DNA of 64,000 bases from Hyphomicrobiales bacterium. GTDB lineage: Bacteria > Pseudomonadota > Alphaproteobacteria > Rhizobiales > Rhizobiaceae. The notes beneath the pieces were generated by a model. The model had not been told where the DNA came from. It saw only the letters and a program-made list of their open reading frames with translations, and made no database searches. The translations under genes and the position numbers were made by a program. The DNA lies in NCBI GenBank assembly GCA_900473685.1, contig UCNE01000017.1:1-64000 (forward strand), written 5' to 3'. This document shows, piece after piece, positions 17,125 through 25,857 of this stretch (its first letter is position 1; every line of letters begins with the position of its first letter).

Positions 17125-17529
17125 TCATGCGGAGAAGGATGGCGGCGCTCTCGCCTCGGCGAAGAAGCTGCGCAGGATAACGTGCGGAGCTGGCTTTGCG
17201 GCGACATAGATTTCGATAGCGGCGCGAAGGACAGGCGTTGCGATATCGATCGAACGGCTGGGCAAAGCAGGCGTATAGCCTGCAGCAAGCTGACACAGCG
17301 TGGCGCACAGATCGTGCGCGGCCTTTGCAGGCCCACCGTCAGGCAGGGTCTGCTGCGGCCCGTCCTCATGCGCGATGCAAAGGATGTTGAACGGATCGAC
17401 GGCAGCGCTTGCCATCGTTCCATGCGCAACGCCGGAGAGAAGCCCCTGCATCAACAGCATGGCAGCGAACAGCACAGCAATCGCGCTGGCCGACACTCTA
17501 TCTCTCAAGACAAGCCGCAGGGTTTTCAT
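17125..17529 (-). CDS. Small secreted/membrane-anchored protein, DUF2946-like
   Basis: A 134-residue protein with an N-terminal hydrophobic segment (AIAVLFAAMLLMQGLLSGVA) that is a signal peptide or anchor. Conserved-looking cysteines follow (ILCIAHED, and DLCATLCQLAAG). The pattern resembles DUF2946 proteins, which often sit beside TonB receptors and PepSY proteins in copper or iron loci. It lies 63 bases upstream of the PepSY gene on the same strand and probably forms an operon with it. Family assignment is tentative. Confidence 0.65.
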   Translation of the reverse strand: MKTLRLVLRDRVSASAIAVLFAAMLLMQGLLSGVAHGTMASAAVDPFNILCIAHEDGPQQTLPDGGPAKAAHDLCATLCQLAAGYTPALPSRSIDIATPVLRAAIEIYVAAKPAPHVILRSFFAEARAPPSFSA

Positions 17530-17597
17530 AACGGCTCATTGCCACAGCCGCGGCGCGCTGTCACTGCGACACAACGCCGGTTGATCCGGTCAGTGCC

Positions 17598-18032
17598 TCA
17601 ATGCCGTTTGGCGCCATTCAGTTTGATTTCACCCTCATCCTCGCCGTCCCAGTAATGCGCCCGGACAGCACTGACCTTGATCAGGACCAGACCGTTGGTA
17701 TCGACACCGTCCTTGAACCAGTCATCGAGATCTGGCGTCCAGTGCTTTTTGAACATGGCCTTGTCCTTGATGACATCGGCTTCGCCTTCCACCGCCACCA
17801 TGAAGGCTTTCTTGCCCTGGAAGGACAGGCCCACCTTGGGGTTGCGCTTGATATCATCGACCATGCGCGACTTTTCCCAGGTGAAATAATAGGAATCGCC
17901 GTCGTAATCGACCTCGCCATTGTTGCTCATCGGCCGCCCGGCAATGGCGCCGCCATCGGTGTGAGTCGATAGCATGGCGATATCGATATCGCGCATTTTC
18001 GAGGCTATTTCAGAAGGGTTCTTGTCACTCAT
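17598..18032 (-). CDS. Pyridoxamine 5'-phosphate oxidase family protein (general stress type)
   Basis: A 144-residue FMN-binding split-barrel protein of the general stress protein 26 group. Typical segments are HTDGGAIAGRPM, YYFTWEKSRMVDDIKRNPKV and GLSFQGKKAFMVAVEGEADV near the middle, ending with TDLDDWFKDGVDTNG-like residues. It is not the PdxH biosynthetic enzyme, being shorter and lacking the PdxH C-terminal signature. It probably binds a flavin cofactor in the cytoplasm; the reaction is unknown. It lies alone, convergent with nothing. Confidence 0.88.
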   Translation of the reverse strand: MSDKNPSEIASKMRDIDIAMLSTHTDGGAIAGRPMSNNGEVDYDGDSYYFTWEKSRMVDDIKRNPKVGLSFQGKKAFMVAVEGEADVIKDKAMFKKHWTPDLDDWFKDGVDTNGLVLIKVSAVRAHYWDGEDEGEIKLNGAKRH

Positions 18033-18065
18033 GATCGTCTCCCATGTCGATGACTGACGGGAAAA

Positions 18066-18100
18066 CGCAGCCCGCGCCGATTGGTTCAGACGCGGGCTGG
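18066..18100 (-). terminator. Terminator-like hairpin after the LOG-family gene
   Basis: A 9-bp stem (CAGCCCGCG / CGCGGGCTG, arms 18068-18076 and 18091-18099) followed on the minus strand by CGTTTTCCC. It lies 23 bases downstream of the stop at 18123. The short T run makes it a moderate candidate. Confidence 0.5.
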
Positions 18101-18122
18101 AAAAGACGGCATCGCGATCGCT

Positions 18123-19022
18123 TTACCGCGCGCCGGAAGCCATCGGCACCGTTGCGGGATCGACCGTCTCGTAGAATTTCGCGATGATCTCCCAGGCTTC
18201 GTCGGCCGTTTCGACGAACTGGATGAGATCAAGATCGTTGGGCGCAATGGTGCCGAAATCGGCCAGCGCTTCGAAATTGATGACGCTGCGCCAGAATTTC
18301 TCGCCGAACAGGATCAGCGGCACCAGCGCCATCCGGCCTGTCTGCATCAGCGTGATCGTCTCGAACAGTTCGTCAAACGTGCCGAAACCGCCCGGAAATA
18401 CCGTGACTGCCTTGGCGCGCAACAGGAAGTGCATCTTGCGGATGGCGAAGTAATGGAAATTGAACGACAGGTCCGGCGTCACATATTGATTGGGTGCCTG
18501 CTCGTGCGGCAGCACGATGTTCAATCCGATCGACGGCGCGCCGATGTCATCGGCACCGCGATTGCCCGCTTCCATCACGCCCGGCCCGCCGCCGGTGGTC
18601 ACGACATATTCCGTGTAGCCGGACTGGGCGGAATGCAGCGAGCAGAGCCGTGCGAATTTGCGCGCCTCCTCATAGTAGATCGAGGCCGCGGTCAGGTTTT
18701 GCCGCTGCGTCTCATTCTTTGCCGCCCAGGCGTCGCCGCCCGGCTCGGGAATGCGGGCACCGCCGAACATCACCACGGTCGAATTGATACCGCGCTCGGC
18801 CATGATCATTTCGGGCTTCAGCAATTCCAGCTGCAGCCGCATGGGGCGCAGCTCTTCGCGGCCCATGAAATCATCGTCGGTATAGGCCAGCCGGTAGGAG
18901 GGCGACATCGATTGTGGTGTCTGCGGAACGCCGGCCGCGCGCTGGCGGGTCTGCTTGCTGTCGACCAAGGGGTCCCAGACCCCATCCTTGCGCCGCAGAT
19001 TCCGCTTTTTCATTCTTGCCAT
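18123..19022 (-). CDS. TIGR00730 family Rossmann-fold protein (LOG family)
   Basis: A 299-residue protein of the lysine-decarboxylase-like/LOG family, whose characterised members release cytokinin bases or hydrolyse nucleoside monophosphates. The two signature stretches are present: GGGPGVMEAGNRGA and PGGFGTFDELFE (the PGGxGTxxE active-site motif). A basic N-terminal extension (MARMKKRNLRRKDG) makes it the longer form common in alphaproteobacteria. The start at 19022 is chosen for AGGAAA eight bases upstream. Cytoplasmic; the true substrate is unclear. Confidence 0.9.
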   Translation of the reverse strand: MARMKKRNLRRKDGVWDPLVDSKQTRQRAAGVPQTPQSMSPSYRLAYTDDDFMGREELRPMRLQLELLKPEMIMAERGINSTVVMFGGARIPEPGGDAWAAKNETQRQNLTAASIYYEEARKFARLCSLHSAQSGYTEYVVTTGGGPGVMEAGNRGADDIGAPSIGLNIVLPHEQAPNQYVTPDLSFNFHYFAIRKMHFLLRAKAVTVFPGGFGTFDELFETITLMQTGRMALVPLILFGEKFWRSVINFEALADFGTIAPNDLDLIQFVETADEAWEIIAKFYETVDPATVPMASGAR

Positions 19023-19154
19023 GTCAAACTTTCCTGCCGCAAACCGGCTGCAAATCATCGCTGCCGGATGCTCCTTACAATCCATCGGTCGCTACGGATC
19101 AAATCACCCGTGCTCATTCCGGGACATACACCTTCATCCGGCCCCGACTGCAAC

Positions 19155-19195
19155 CGAAAATCACTTCAATTTTTCGGGATCATGCTCTAGAGCAG
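19155..19195. repeat. Rhizobiales dispersed intergenic repeat
   Basis: The stretch ends TTTTTCGGGATCATGCTCTA followed by GAGCA. Its reverse complement contains CTAGAGCATGATCCCGAAAA, a motif I know as abundant in intergenic regions of Rhizobium, Sinorhizobium and Mesorhizobium. It lies immediately upstream of dapD and may overlap its promoter. A genome-wide count would confirm. Confidence 0.6.
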
Positions 19196-19228
19196 GTTAC
19201 GATAGACGCCGAAGTTTAAGGAATTCCG

Positions 19229-20086
19229 ATGACGACCCATGATCTCGCCTCCCTGTCGCAGACCATCGACACCGCGTTCGACAACCGCGACAGCGTCACC
19301 ATCAACACCAAGGGCGAGATCCGCGATGCGGTGGACACAGCGCTTGACCTGCTCGACGGCGGCAAGGTGCGCGTCGCAGAACGCGGCGCCGACGGCAACT
19401 GGACCGTCAATCAATGGCTGAAAAAGGCCGTTCTCTTGTCTTTCCGCCTGAATGACATGGAAGTCGTCAAGGGCGGCTCTGGCCAGTCCACCTGGTGGGA
19501 CAAGGTTCCCTCGAAATTCGAAGGCTGGGGCGAAAACCAGTTCCGCGAAGCCGGTTTTCGCGCCGTGCCAAACGCCGTTGTGCGCCGCTCCGCCTATATC
19601 GCTCCCAACGCCATCCTGATGCCTTCCTTCGTCAATCTCGGCGCCTATGTCGGCGAAGGCACGATGGTCGATACCTGGGCTACGGTCGGCTCCTGCGCCC
19701 AGATCGGCAAGCATGTGCATCTGTCCGGCGGCGTCGGCATCGGCGGCGTTCTGGAACCGATGCAGGCCGGCCCGACGATCATCGAGGACAATTGCTTTAT
19801 CGGCGCCCGCTCGGAAGTGGTCGAAGGCTGCATCGTGCGCGAGGGCTCGGTTCTCGGCATGGGCGTCTTCATCGGCAAGTCCACCAAGATCGTCGACCGC
19901 GCCACCGGCGAAGTGACCTATGGCGAAGTACCGCCCTATTCGGTCGTCGTGGCCGGCTCGATGGGCTCCGGTGCCATCATGCCGAACGGCGTGGCCGCTC
20001 CAAACCTCTATTGTGCCGTCATCGTCAAGCGCGTCGATGAAAAGACCCGCTCGAAGACCGGCATCAACGAACTTCTGCGAGACTAA
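19229..20086 (+). CDS. dapD: 2,3,4,5-tetrahydropyridine-2,6-dicarboxylate N-succinyltransferase
   Basis: DapD transfers succinyl from succinyl-CoA to tetrahydrodipicolinate in lysine and meso-diaminopimelate synthesis. The 285-residue length and sequence fit the proteobacterial enzyme. A helical N-terminal domain is followed by a left-handed beta-helix (about residues 105-250) with hexapeptide repeats such as [20 protein letters not shown] and the conserved [23 protein letters not shown] lies just before the ATG. The next step's partner, dapE, is about 8 kb downstream. Confidence 0.97.
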   Translation: MTTHDLASLSQTIDTAFDNRDSVTINTKGEIRDAVDTALDLLDGGKVRVAERGADGNWTVNQWLKKAVLLSFRLNDMEVVKGGSGQSTWWDKVPSKFEGWGENQFREAGFRAVPNAVVRRSAYIAPNAILMPSFVNLGAYVGEGTMVDTWATVGSCAQIGKHVHLSGGVGIGGVLEPMQAGPTIIEDNCFIGARSEVVEGCIVREGSVLGMGVFIGKSTKIVDRATGEVTYGEVPPYSVVVAGSMGSGAIMPNGVAAPNLYCAVIVKRVDEKTRSKTGINELLRD

Positions 20087-20115
20087 CCACAATGCAAATG
20101 GAGGGGCAGCAGAGT

Positions 20116-20451
20116 ATGTCCTGGCTATTCTTCAGCCCCTCCGGCCGCGTCAGCCGCCTGCCCTATTTCCTCGGCTGGTTATTCTGGGCCGCAGTCAGCG
20201 GCTTCGTGCTGTCCCGCGTTCTCGCCCATCAGGGCAATGACATCCCGCTGGCGCTCTGGACCTTGATCCTGGTCATCACCGCACTTGTCTCCACCGCCTC
20301 AATCGCACTCCTGACGATCAAGCGGCTGCACGATATCGGCTATCCCGGCCACCTCGCCATCTGCCTGTTCATTCCGGTGTTGAGCCCCGTCCTCTTCCTC
20401 GCACTCTGCCTGTGGCCCGGCAGCGAGGGGCCAAACGAATACGGCCGCTGA
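20116..20451 (+). CDS. DUF805 family small membrane protein
   Basis: A 111-residue DUF805 protein of unknown function with three hydrophobic helices (YFLGWLFWAAVSGFVLSRVL; then LALWTLILVITALVSTASIA; then HLAICLFIPVLSPVLFLALC). The family marks FSPSGRVSRLPYF, IKRLHDIGYPG and a C-terminal PGSEGPNEYGR are present. GGAGGGG nine bases before the ATG at 20116 decides the start over an ATG at 20092. It lies 29 bases after dapD and is probably co-transcribed, an arrangement also seen in relatives. Confidence 0.88.
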   Translation: MSWLFFSPSGRVSRLPYFLGWLFWAAVSGFVLSRVLAHQGNDIPLALWTLILVITALVSTASIALLTIKRLHDIGYPGHLAICLFIPVLSPVLFLALCLWPGSEGPNEYGR

Positions 20452-20489
20452 ACAGCGGGTCCGGTTCATCGGCGGAAACGATATCACGC

Positions 20490-21641
20490 CTATTGCTGCG
20501 GCATCTGGAAGGTAAACCGGGTCTCTTCCGGTGACGATGTCACCTGCAGTCTGCCCTTGTGTGCCTTGGCAATTTCAGACGCGATATAGAGCCCGAGACC
20601 GAGACCTTCCAGGTTTGCCTTGGCCGAAGCGCGCACGAACGGCTTGAACAGGTCCTTGACCACTCCTTCGGGGATCGGCTCGCCCGCATTGCTCACCGCA
20701 AGCTCGAAACGGCCGCCGGTTATGGCTGCGTGTACCGTGATCGGCTTCTCCGGATCGCCATGCGTCAGCGCGTTGGCCAGGAGGTTCGACAACAATTGGC
20801 CGATCCGGCCTTCGTCACACCGCACCATCGCCTCCGCCAGATCAGCCTCGATCCTCCTGCTCGGATTGGCCATTTTCAGTTCCGCGATGACCTGCTCCAG
20901 CACAGGCCGAAGCGGCACGCGGTCAGCCTGCTCGATGGAAATGCCGCCGCCGAGGCGGCCACGGGCGAAATCGAGCACATTGTCGATCAGGCCCGACATG
21001 CGCGAAATGCTGCTCTGCATCAGCCCGAGCACCACCTTGCCCTTGTCGTCCGTGACCGAGCGCTGCAGCATGCGGGTACCGGCATCGAGCGAAGCCAACG
21101 GATTGCGCAGGTCGTGACCGAGCACGGCGATAAACTGCTCGCGCAACTCACTGCCCTGACGCTCCTGGTCCATCCGGTCGTGGGCATCGAGATAAAAGGC
21201 GATCAGATTGGCAAACAGCTGGAACATGCCGATGATTTCGGGCGTGTTCAGCGTGCGCGGCACCGTATCGATTGCGCAGAGCGTGCCGAAGAAGGAACCG
21301 TCGGCCAGCGTGATCGGCATGGAGATATAGCTCTGCAAGCCGTAGTGCGCCGGCGTATGATGGCCGCAATACAGTGGATCTTCGGCGACATTGTCGATGA
21401 TGACGGGCTGGCGGTGATCGCGGATCTCGTTGCAGATCGTCGTCTCGATCTTCAATTCGCCGCCGGGCTCCAGCCCGAAAGCCAGATTGTCCTGAACCGC
21501 GCAGGCAATCCACCGGTCGGTTGTGACCCGCGCCACCGCCGCAAAGCGCATGCCTGTCGTCCTGCAGACCACATCGAGAATGGTCGGCACGGCGCTGATC
21601 TGCGCGATTGCATCAACGGCGGCGGCGGTGTTGTCGTTCAA
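20490..21641 (-). CDS. Cytoplasmic GAF-domain sensor histidine kinase
   Basis: A 383-residue sensor kinase without membrane helices or signal peptide. A GAF domain covers about residues 15-150 (ICNEIRDHRQPVIIDNVAED, SYISMPITLADGSFFGTLCA). The HisKA region carries the phosphoacceptor in AVLGHDLRNPLASLD, and the HATPase domain shows RIGQLLSNLLANALTHG (N box), VSNAGEPIP (G1-like) and GLGLGLYIASEIAKAH (G2). No response regulator gene lies nearby, so it is an orphan kinase. Similar GAF kinases answer to light, redox or small ligands; the signal here is unknown. Confidence 0.9.
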   Translation of the reverse strand: MNDNTAAAVDAIAQISAVPTILDVVCRTTGMRFAAVARVTTDRWIACAVQDNLAFGLEPGGELKIETTICNEIRDHRQPVIIDNVAEDPLYCGHHTPAHYGLQSYISMPITLADGSFFGTLCAIDTVPRTLNTPEIIGMFQLFANLIAFYLDAHDRMDQERQGSELREQFIAVLGHDLRNPLASLDAGTRMLQRSVTDDKGKVVLGLMQSSISRMSGLIDNVLDFARGRLGGGISIEQADRVPLRPVLEQVIAELKMANPSRRIEADLAEAMVRCDEGRIGQLLSNLLANALTHGDPEKPITVHAAITGGRFELAVSNAGEPIPEGVVKDLFKPFVRASAKANLEGLGLGLYIASEIAKAHKGRLQVTSSPEETRFTFQMPQQ

Positions 21642-21753
21642 TGCATTTCTTTCGAGATTGGGTATTCAAAGCACGTCCCTCTTTCTCGGCGGAATGCATT
21701 GCGGATGCAAGCCTGATGATGGCAAGGGCGGCGCAAACGGCCGCCCTGCGGCA

Positions 21754-22800
21754 TCACGCCTTGGCGTCGAACGGCTGCGGACGGCGGCCTGCTCCCTGCC
21801 GTTCCAGCATCCAGCCCGGATATTCCGGCGGCAAGGCACTGACGGCGTCGAGCTTGGCCAGATCCTCGGTATCAAGCCGCAGCTTCACCGCCTTCAGGTT
21901 TTCCTCCAACTGTTCCACTCGCTTGGCACCGATGATGACGCTGGTGACGAACGGCTTTGCCAGGATGAACGCGAGCGCCACTTCGGCGACGCTGGCGCCA
22001 TGTTTTTCCCCAACCTCACGCATGGCCGCAACGCAGGCCCAGGCCCGGTCCTTATCGACAGGCGGAAAGTCGAAATTCGCCCGGCGGCCTTCGCCATTGC
22101 CCGGCGCGCCCGGTCCGTACTTGCCCGAGAGCAGCCCACCGGCGAGCGGCGACCAGACCATCAGGCCCATCTTTTCCTCATTCAGCAACGGCACGATGTC
22201 GCGTTCCAGATCGCGGCCCGCGATCGAATAATAGGCCTGCAACGTCTCGAACCGGGCGAAGCCCTTGCGCTCGGAAACACCCAGTGCCTTGGCGATCCGC
22301 CAGGCCTGCCAGTTCGACATGCCGACATAACGAACCAGCCCGCCCGAAACCAGGTCGTCCAGTGCCCTGAGTGTCTCGTCGATCGGCGTCACCGTATCGG
22401 TGCCGTGGATCTGGTAGAGATCGATATGATCCATCTGCAGCCGGTCGAGGCTTTCTTCGACCGAATCCATGATATGACCGCGGGAAGCGCCGCGATCGTT
22501 CGGGCCCTCGCCCATCTGGCCAAAGACCTTGGTGGCGATGATCACATCCTTGCGGGCGACGCCGAGATTGATCAGCGACTGCCCAAGCAGCCGCTCGGAT
22601 TCACCGGCCGAATAGACGTCGGCCGTATCGATGAAATTGACACCGGCGGCCAGCGACCGCTCGACGATCCGGTCGGCTGCATCCTGGCCGACACCGGCGA
22701 TGCCGCCCCAGAAGGCGCCTTCCGCCGATCCGAAGGTCATTGTTCCCAGGCAGATTTCCGAAACGAACAGGCCGGTATTACCAAGCTGATTGTAGCGCAT
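21754..22800 (-). CDS. Aldo/keto reductase
   Basis: A 348-residue NADPH-dependent aldo/keto reductase of the YajO/MgrA-like group (TIM barrel). It has the start MRYNQLGNTGLFVSEICLGT, the catalytic Asp/Tyr segment NFIDTADVYSAGESE, the lysine in IIATKVFG and the His-containing DLYQIHGTDT. A C-terminal cofactor segment appears as SVIIGAKRVEQLEENLKAV. The ATG at 22800 has GGAG upstream; MEHP twelve bases earlier is possible. The AraC regulator just upstream on the same strand is a likely controller. Probable substrates are aldehydes. Confidence 0.92.
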   Translation of the reverse strand: MRYNQLGNTGLFVSEICLGTMTFGSAEGAFWGGIAGVGQDAADRIVERSLAAGVNFIDTADVYSAGESERLLGQSLINLGVARKDVIIATKVFGQMGEGPNDRGASRGHIMDSVEESLDRLQMDHIDLYQIHGTDTVTPIDETLRALDDLVSGGLVRYVGMSNWQAWRIAKALGVSERKGFARFETLQAYYSIAGRDLERDIVPLLNEEKMGLMVWSPLAGGLLSGKYGPGAPGNGEGRRANFDFPPVDKDRAWACVAAMREVGEKHGASVAEVALAFILAKPFVTSVIIGAKRVEQLEENLKAVKLRLDTEDLAKLDAVSALPPEYPGWMLERQGAGRRPQPFDAKA

Positions 22801-22942
22801 GGGGTGCTCCATAGTTCTCTTGAAAGTAAGGTGCGGAAGGCCCGGCAGCGCGGGCGGGAGGGTCTTCAGGAATGTAGGGCGCAACGGCTGCGTTGACACC
22901 CCGGACTTTCGAACGCCGGTCTGCGCGTTCAAAACGATTTTG

Positions 22943-23851
22943 TTATTCAGCGGCGGCCTGCGTGCGCAGCATCGCGACATCGCGCAGCGGCGGCTGGCCG
23001 TAAAGGCGGGTATATTCCAATCCGAACTGCGACGGGCTCTGATAGCCGACGGTATGCCCGGCCATTCCGGCGTCCAGATTATCCACCAGCATCAGCCGGC
23101 GCGCCTCGTTGAGCCGCAGCTGCTTTTGATACTGCATCGGCGTCATCGCCGCGACCGCCTTGAAATGATGGTGCAGCGACGAAACGCTCATGCCGCAATG
23201 CTCGGCAAGGTCCTCGATCCGCAGCGGCCGGACATAGTGTTCGCGCAGCCAGGCGATCGCCTTGGCCACCCGGTTTCCCGGGCTATCGACCGTGGCGATC
23301 TGGATCAGGCGCGGCCCGTAAGGTCCCGTCAGCAACCGGTAGAGAATTTCCTGCTCGATGAGAGGCGCCACTCCCGCAATGTCACTTGGAGTATCGAGGA
23401 GCCTCAGGTATCTCAGTGCCGCATCCACAAGGGCTGGCGCAGCCTTGTGGACGGCAAGGCCGCGCATGCCATCGGCGGTTGCCGCGACGGATGGAACGGC
23501 GATCCGCTGCAGCACTTCACGCAGCCGGTCTGGGTTGATCACCATGCCAAGCCCCAGATGCGGCGCCTGTGGGCTGGCGACGCTGACCCGCGAAATGACC
23601 GGCAGGTCGAACGACACCACGACACAATCGCCAACGCCGTAATGATAGACATCCTGCCCGAGCGTCACGCTTTTCTGACCCTGGGCAATGAGCGCGAAGG
23701 CCGGGCGATGGGCGAGGTGCACAGGCGCGGTCGGCGCGGTCTGGCGCCCCAGCAACAGGTTCTCGATCGCCGTCGGGAACATGCCCGACCCCGAGGTATG
23801 CCGCGCAATGATCGCGGCGATTTCACCGATGCGTTCAGATTGATTGTGCAT
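22943..23851 (-). CDS. AraC family transcriptional regulator
   Basis: A 302-residue regulator with an AraC_N-type cupin domain in the first half (about residues 20-180, including HRPAFALIAQGQKSVTLGQD) and a double helix-turn-helix at about 195-295 (IEDLAEHCGMSVSSLHHHFK, then AGHTVGYQSPSQFGLEYTRL). The start MHNQSERIGEIAAIIARHTS fits relatives; no good Shine-Dalgarno was found before it. It lies 142 bases upstream of the aldo/keto reductase in the same direction and is divergent from the SDR gene at 24040; both are possible targets. Confidence 0.9.
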   Translation of the reverse strand: MHNQSERIGEIAAIIARHTSGSGMFPTAIENLLLGRQTAPTAPVHLAHRPAFALIAQGQKSVTLGQDVYHYGVGDCVVVSFDLPVISRVSVASPQAPHLGLGMVINPDRLREVLQRIAVPSVAATADGMRGLAVHKAAPALVDAALRYLRLLDTPSDIAGVAPLIEQEILYRLLTGPYGPRLIQIATVDSPGNRVAKAIAWLREHYVRPLRIEDLAEHCGMSVSSLHHHFKAVAAMTPMQYQKQLRLNEARRLMLVDNLDAGMAGHTVGYQSPSQFGLEYTRLYGQPPLRDVAMLRTQAAAE

Positions 23852-24039
23852 GGAGCGGAACGATACCTGATGTTCGAATGACCCAACGCTACTCCGGAAT
23901 TCCGGATCGGGAAATGTCTCCTCCTGCACATTTGCAGGATCGCATAGAAATCTCGGAGTATCGTTGTAACGCCGAAGCCCGTGTCTGCCGCATGCTTAGA
24001 TTATCGGATGAGCGAGTCCGAAAAATCAAGGAAATTGCC

Positions 24040-24768
24040 ATGACCAGATTGACCGGAAAAACCGCCGTCGTCACCGGCGCTGCCAATGGACCGGCAGCGC
24101 GGATCGCTGCCCGCCTTGCAGCCGAAGGCACTGCCGTCATCATCAACGATACCGCCGATCGCCAGGGGGCAGCTCGAATCGCCGCCACCATCGTCCAGCG
24201 TGGCGGCCGGGCCGTCGCCGTTGAGGGTGACGTCTCCAGGGCGCAGGACGTCAAGAACATCTTCCGTGCGGCGAAAGAGATTTTCGGCCGGCCCGACATC
24301 GTCGTCAACAACGCCGCCATTTTTCCGGTCGAGTCGCAGGACGCCGATACCGGCCGTGCCTTCGCGGTCAATGTCTTCGGCACCTTCCTGATGTGCCAGG
24401 AAGCCGCCCGCCAGTTTGCGGGCCGGGGCGGTCTCATCATTAACATGACTGCGCCGGGCACGCCGGATACGGCAGCACCGGACGATGAAACCCGGTCGAC
24501 CATCAAGGGCGCCATCGACATGCTGACACTTGGCCTTGCCCGCGACTTCGCGGAGCGTGGCATCCGTGTTGTCTCGGTCGATCCGGCCAGTTTTGATGCG
24601 GAAGACCTGTATCAAGCCGCTCCGCGCGAAAAGACCGCCTGCCGCATCCCCGCCCTGAAATCCCTGCGCCGCGGCCGCCTCCCCGGTGCCGGCACCCTTG
24701 CCGCTTCCGACGACATCGCCTTCATCCGCAACGACCTGGTGGCATCGGCGGGCTGGCGCGGCTGGTAA
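24040..24768 (+). CDS. SDR-family protein lacking the catalytic tyrosine
   Basis: A 242-residue short-chain dehydrogenase/reductase fold protein. The Rossmann start is recognisable (GKTAVVTGAANGPAARIAAR), as are the VEGDVS segment, NNAA (normally NNAG) and Asn111. The usual TGxxxGIG turn is altered to G-P-A, the serine position reads NMTA, and the YxxxK motif is R152-S-T-I-K156: the tyrosine is gone and the lysine remains. It may therefore not be an active oxidoreductase. AAGGA lies seven bases before the ATG. It is divergent from the AraC regulator. Confidence 0.82.
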   Translation: MTRLTGKTAVVTGAANGPAARIAARLAAEGTAVIINDTADRQGAARIAATIVQRGGRAVAVEGDVSRAQDVKNIFRAAKEIFGRPDIVVNNAAIFPVESQDADTGRAFAVNVFGTFLMCQEAARQFAGRGGLIINMTAPGTPDTAAPDDETRSTIKGAIDMLTLGLARDFAERGIRVVSVDPASFDAEDLYQAAPREKTACRIPALKSLRRGRLPGAGTLAASDDIAFIRNDLVASAGWRGW

Positions 24769-24791
24769 AACGGTGCCGACAACGCAACCGG

Positions 24792-25688
24792 CTATGCTCT
24801 GGACGTCAGCCAGACGCCAACCAGTGTCACCGCCAGGCCGATAAACATCGTGACCGTCAGCGGTTCGGAGAACAAGGCCCAGGCCCACAGCATGGTCACA
24901 GGCGGGCTGAGATAGATCGCGGCGCTCACCTGCGCCACGGGAAACAGGCGCAGGCTGGTATAGTAGATCGAATAGGCGGCAAAGGTCGCGATCAGCACCA
25001 ACCATGCCATGCCGATGGCAAAATTAGCGGTCATCGGCGGGGCCAGGCTCCCCTGCGTCATGGCGCACATGGCAAAGAGGACCGAGCCGGTGAGCGTCTG
25101 GACACACAGGCTCTGATGAACCGGCATGTGCTGGGTGCGCCGCCGCCTATAGAGAACGGACGCCAGCGCAAAGATCAGCATTGAGCCCACCGTCAGGGCA
25201 TAGGCCCATAACGGAGCCGCGCCAAAACTCAGGCTTTCGAGCGAGACGAACAGGACCCCGGCCACCGCAATCGCCGTTCCCAGCCATTGCCGCTTGGTCA
25301 GCCGTTCGCCCAGAACCGGTTGCGACAGGCACGCAATCGCCAGCGGCAAGAGGTCGGATATGAGGGCAACGAGCCCTGTCGGGACCCGCTGCTCGATCGC
25401 CAGGGCAAAGCCGCCGAGGTACAGAAATACCGACATGACGCCGAAGGCCATCTGTTCGAGCACGCCGCGCCGCGTCATGCGCGGCCCGATGAACAGCGCG
25501 AATGGCAGGAGGAATACCCCCGACAGAAGAGTGCGCCAGAACAATACCAGGACGACGCTCGCCTCTTCAATGGCAAAGCGAATGCCGACAAAGCCGGAAC
25601 TCCACCCAATGATCAGAAGTGTCGCCAGCGAAGGCCAGAGGAAGGGACTTCGCTGGGGTTTTGGCCGGGAGAGAGCGTGGTCGGTCAT
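24792..25688 (-). CDS. EamA/DMT superfamily transporter
   Basis: A 298-residue EamA-type exporter with about ten helices: SLATLLIIGWSSGFVGIRFA opens the first half, and IYLSPPVTMLWAWALFSEPL with a following GLAVTLVGVWLTSR closes the second. The proline-containing YLSPP and the GERLTKRQW linker are typical of the RhtA/YdcZ-like branch. The start MTDHALSRPKPQ at 25688 is the most family-like, although the ribosome site is weak. It is divergent from a LysR gene (25858), 169 bases apart, and is its likely target. Confidence 0.86.
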   Translation of the reverse strand: MTDHALSRPKPQRSPFLWPSLATLLIIGWSSGFVGIRFAIEEASVVLVLFWRTLLSGVFLLPFALFIGPRMTRRGVLEQMAFGVMSVFLYLGGFALAIEQRVPTGLVALISDLLPLAIACLSQPVLGERLTKRQWLGTAIAVAGVLFVSLESLSFGAAPLWAYALTVGSMLIFALASVLYRRRRTQHMPVHQSLCVQTLTGSVLFAMCAMTQGSLAPPMTANFAIGMAWLVLIATFAAYSIYYTSLRLFPVAQVSAAIYLSPPVTMLWAWALFSEPLTVTMFIGLAVTLVGVWLTSRA

Positions 25689-25857
25689 GGAATACTCGCT
25701 GGGATATCGTTCCAGCCGAGCCATAGAGCAAACACGACGCGCCAGCACATGACAAATTTCGATCAGAGCATGACACCTACGCCATAATGGCGATGGAAAC
25801 TTGTGAAAAATGTTGGCGAGGCGCATGGTTTGGGAACATCACATCGAGAGTCTTCCC

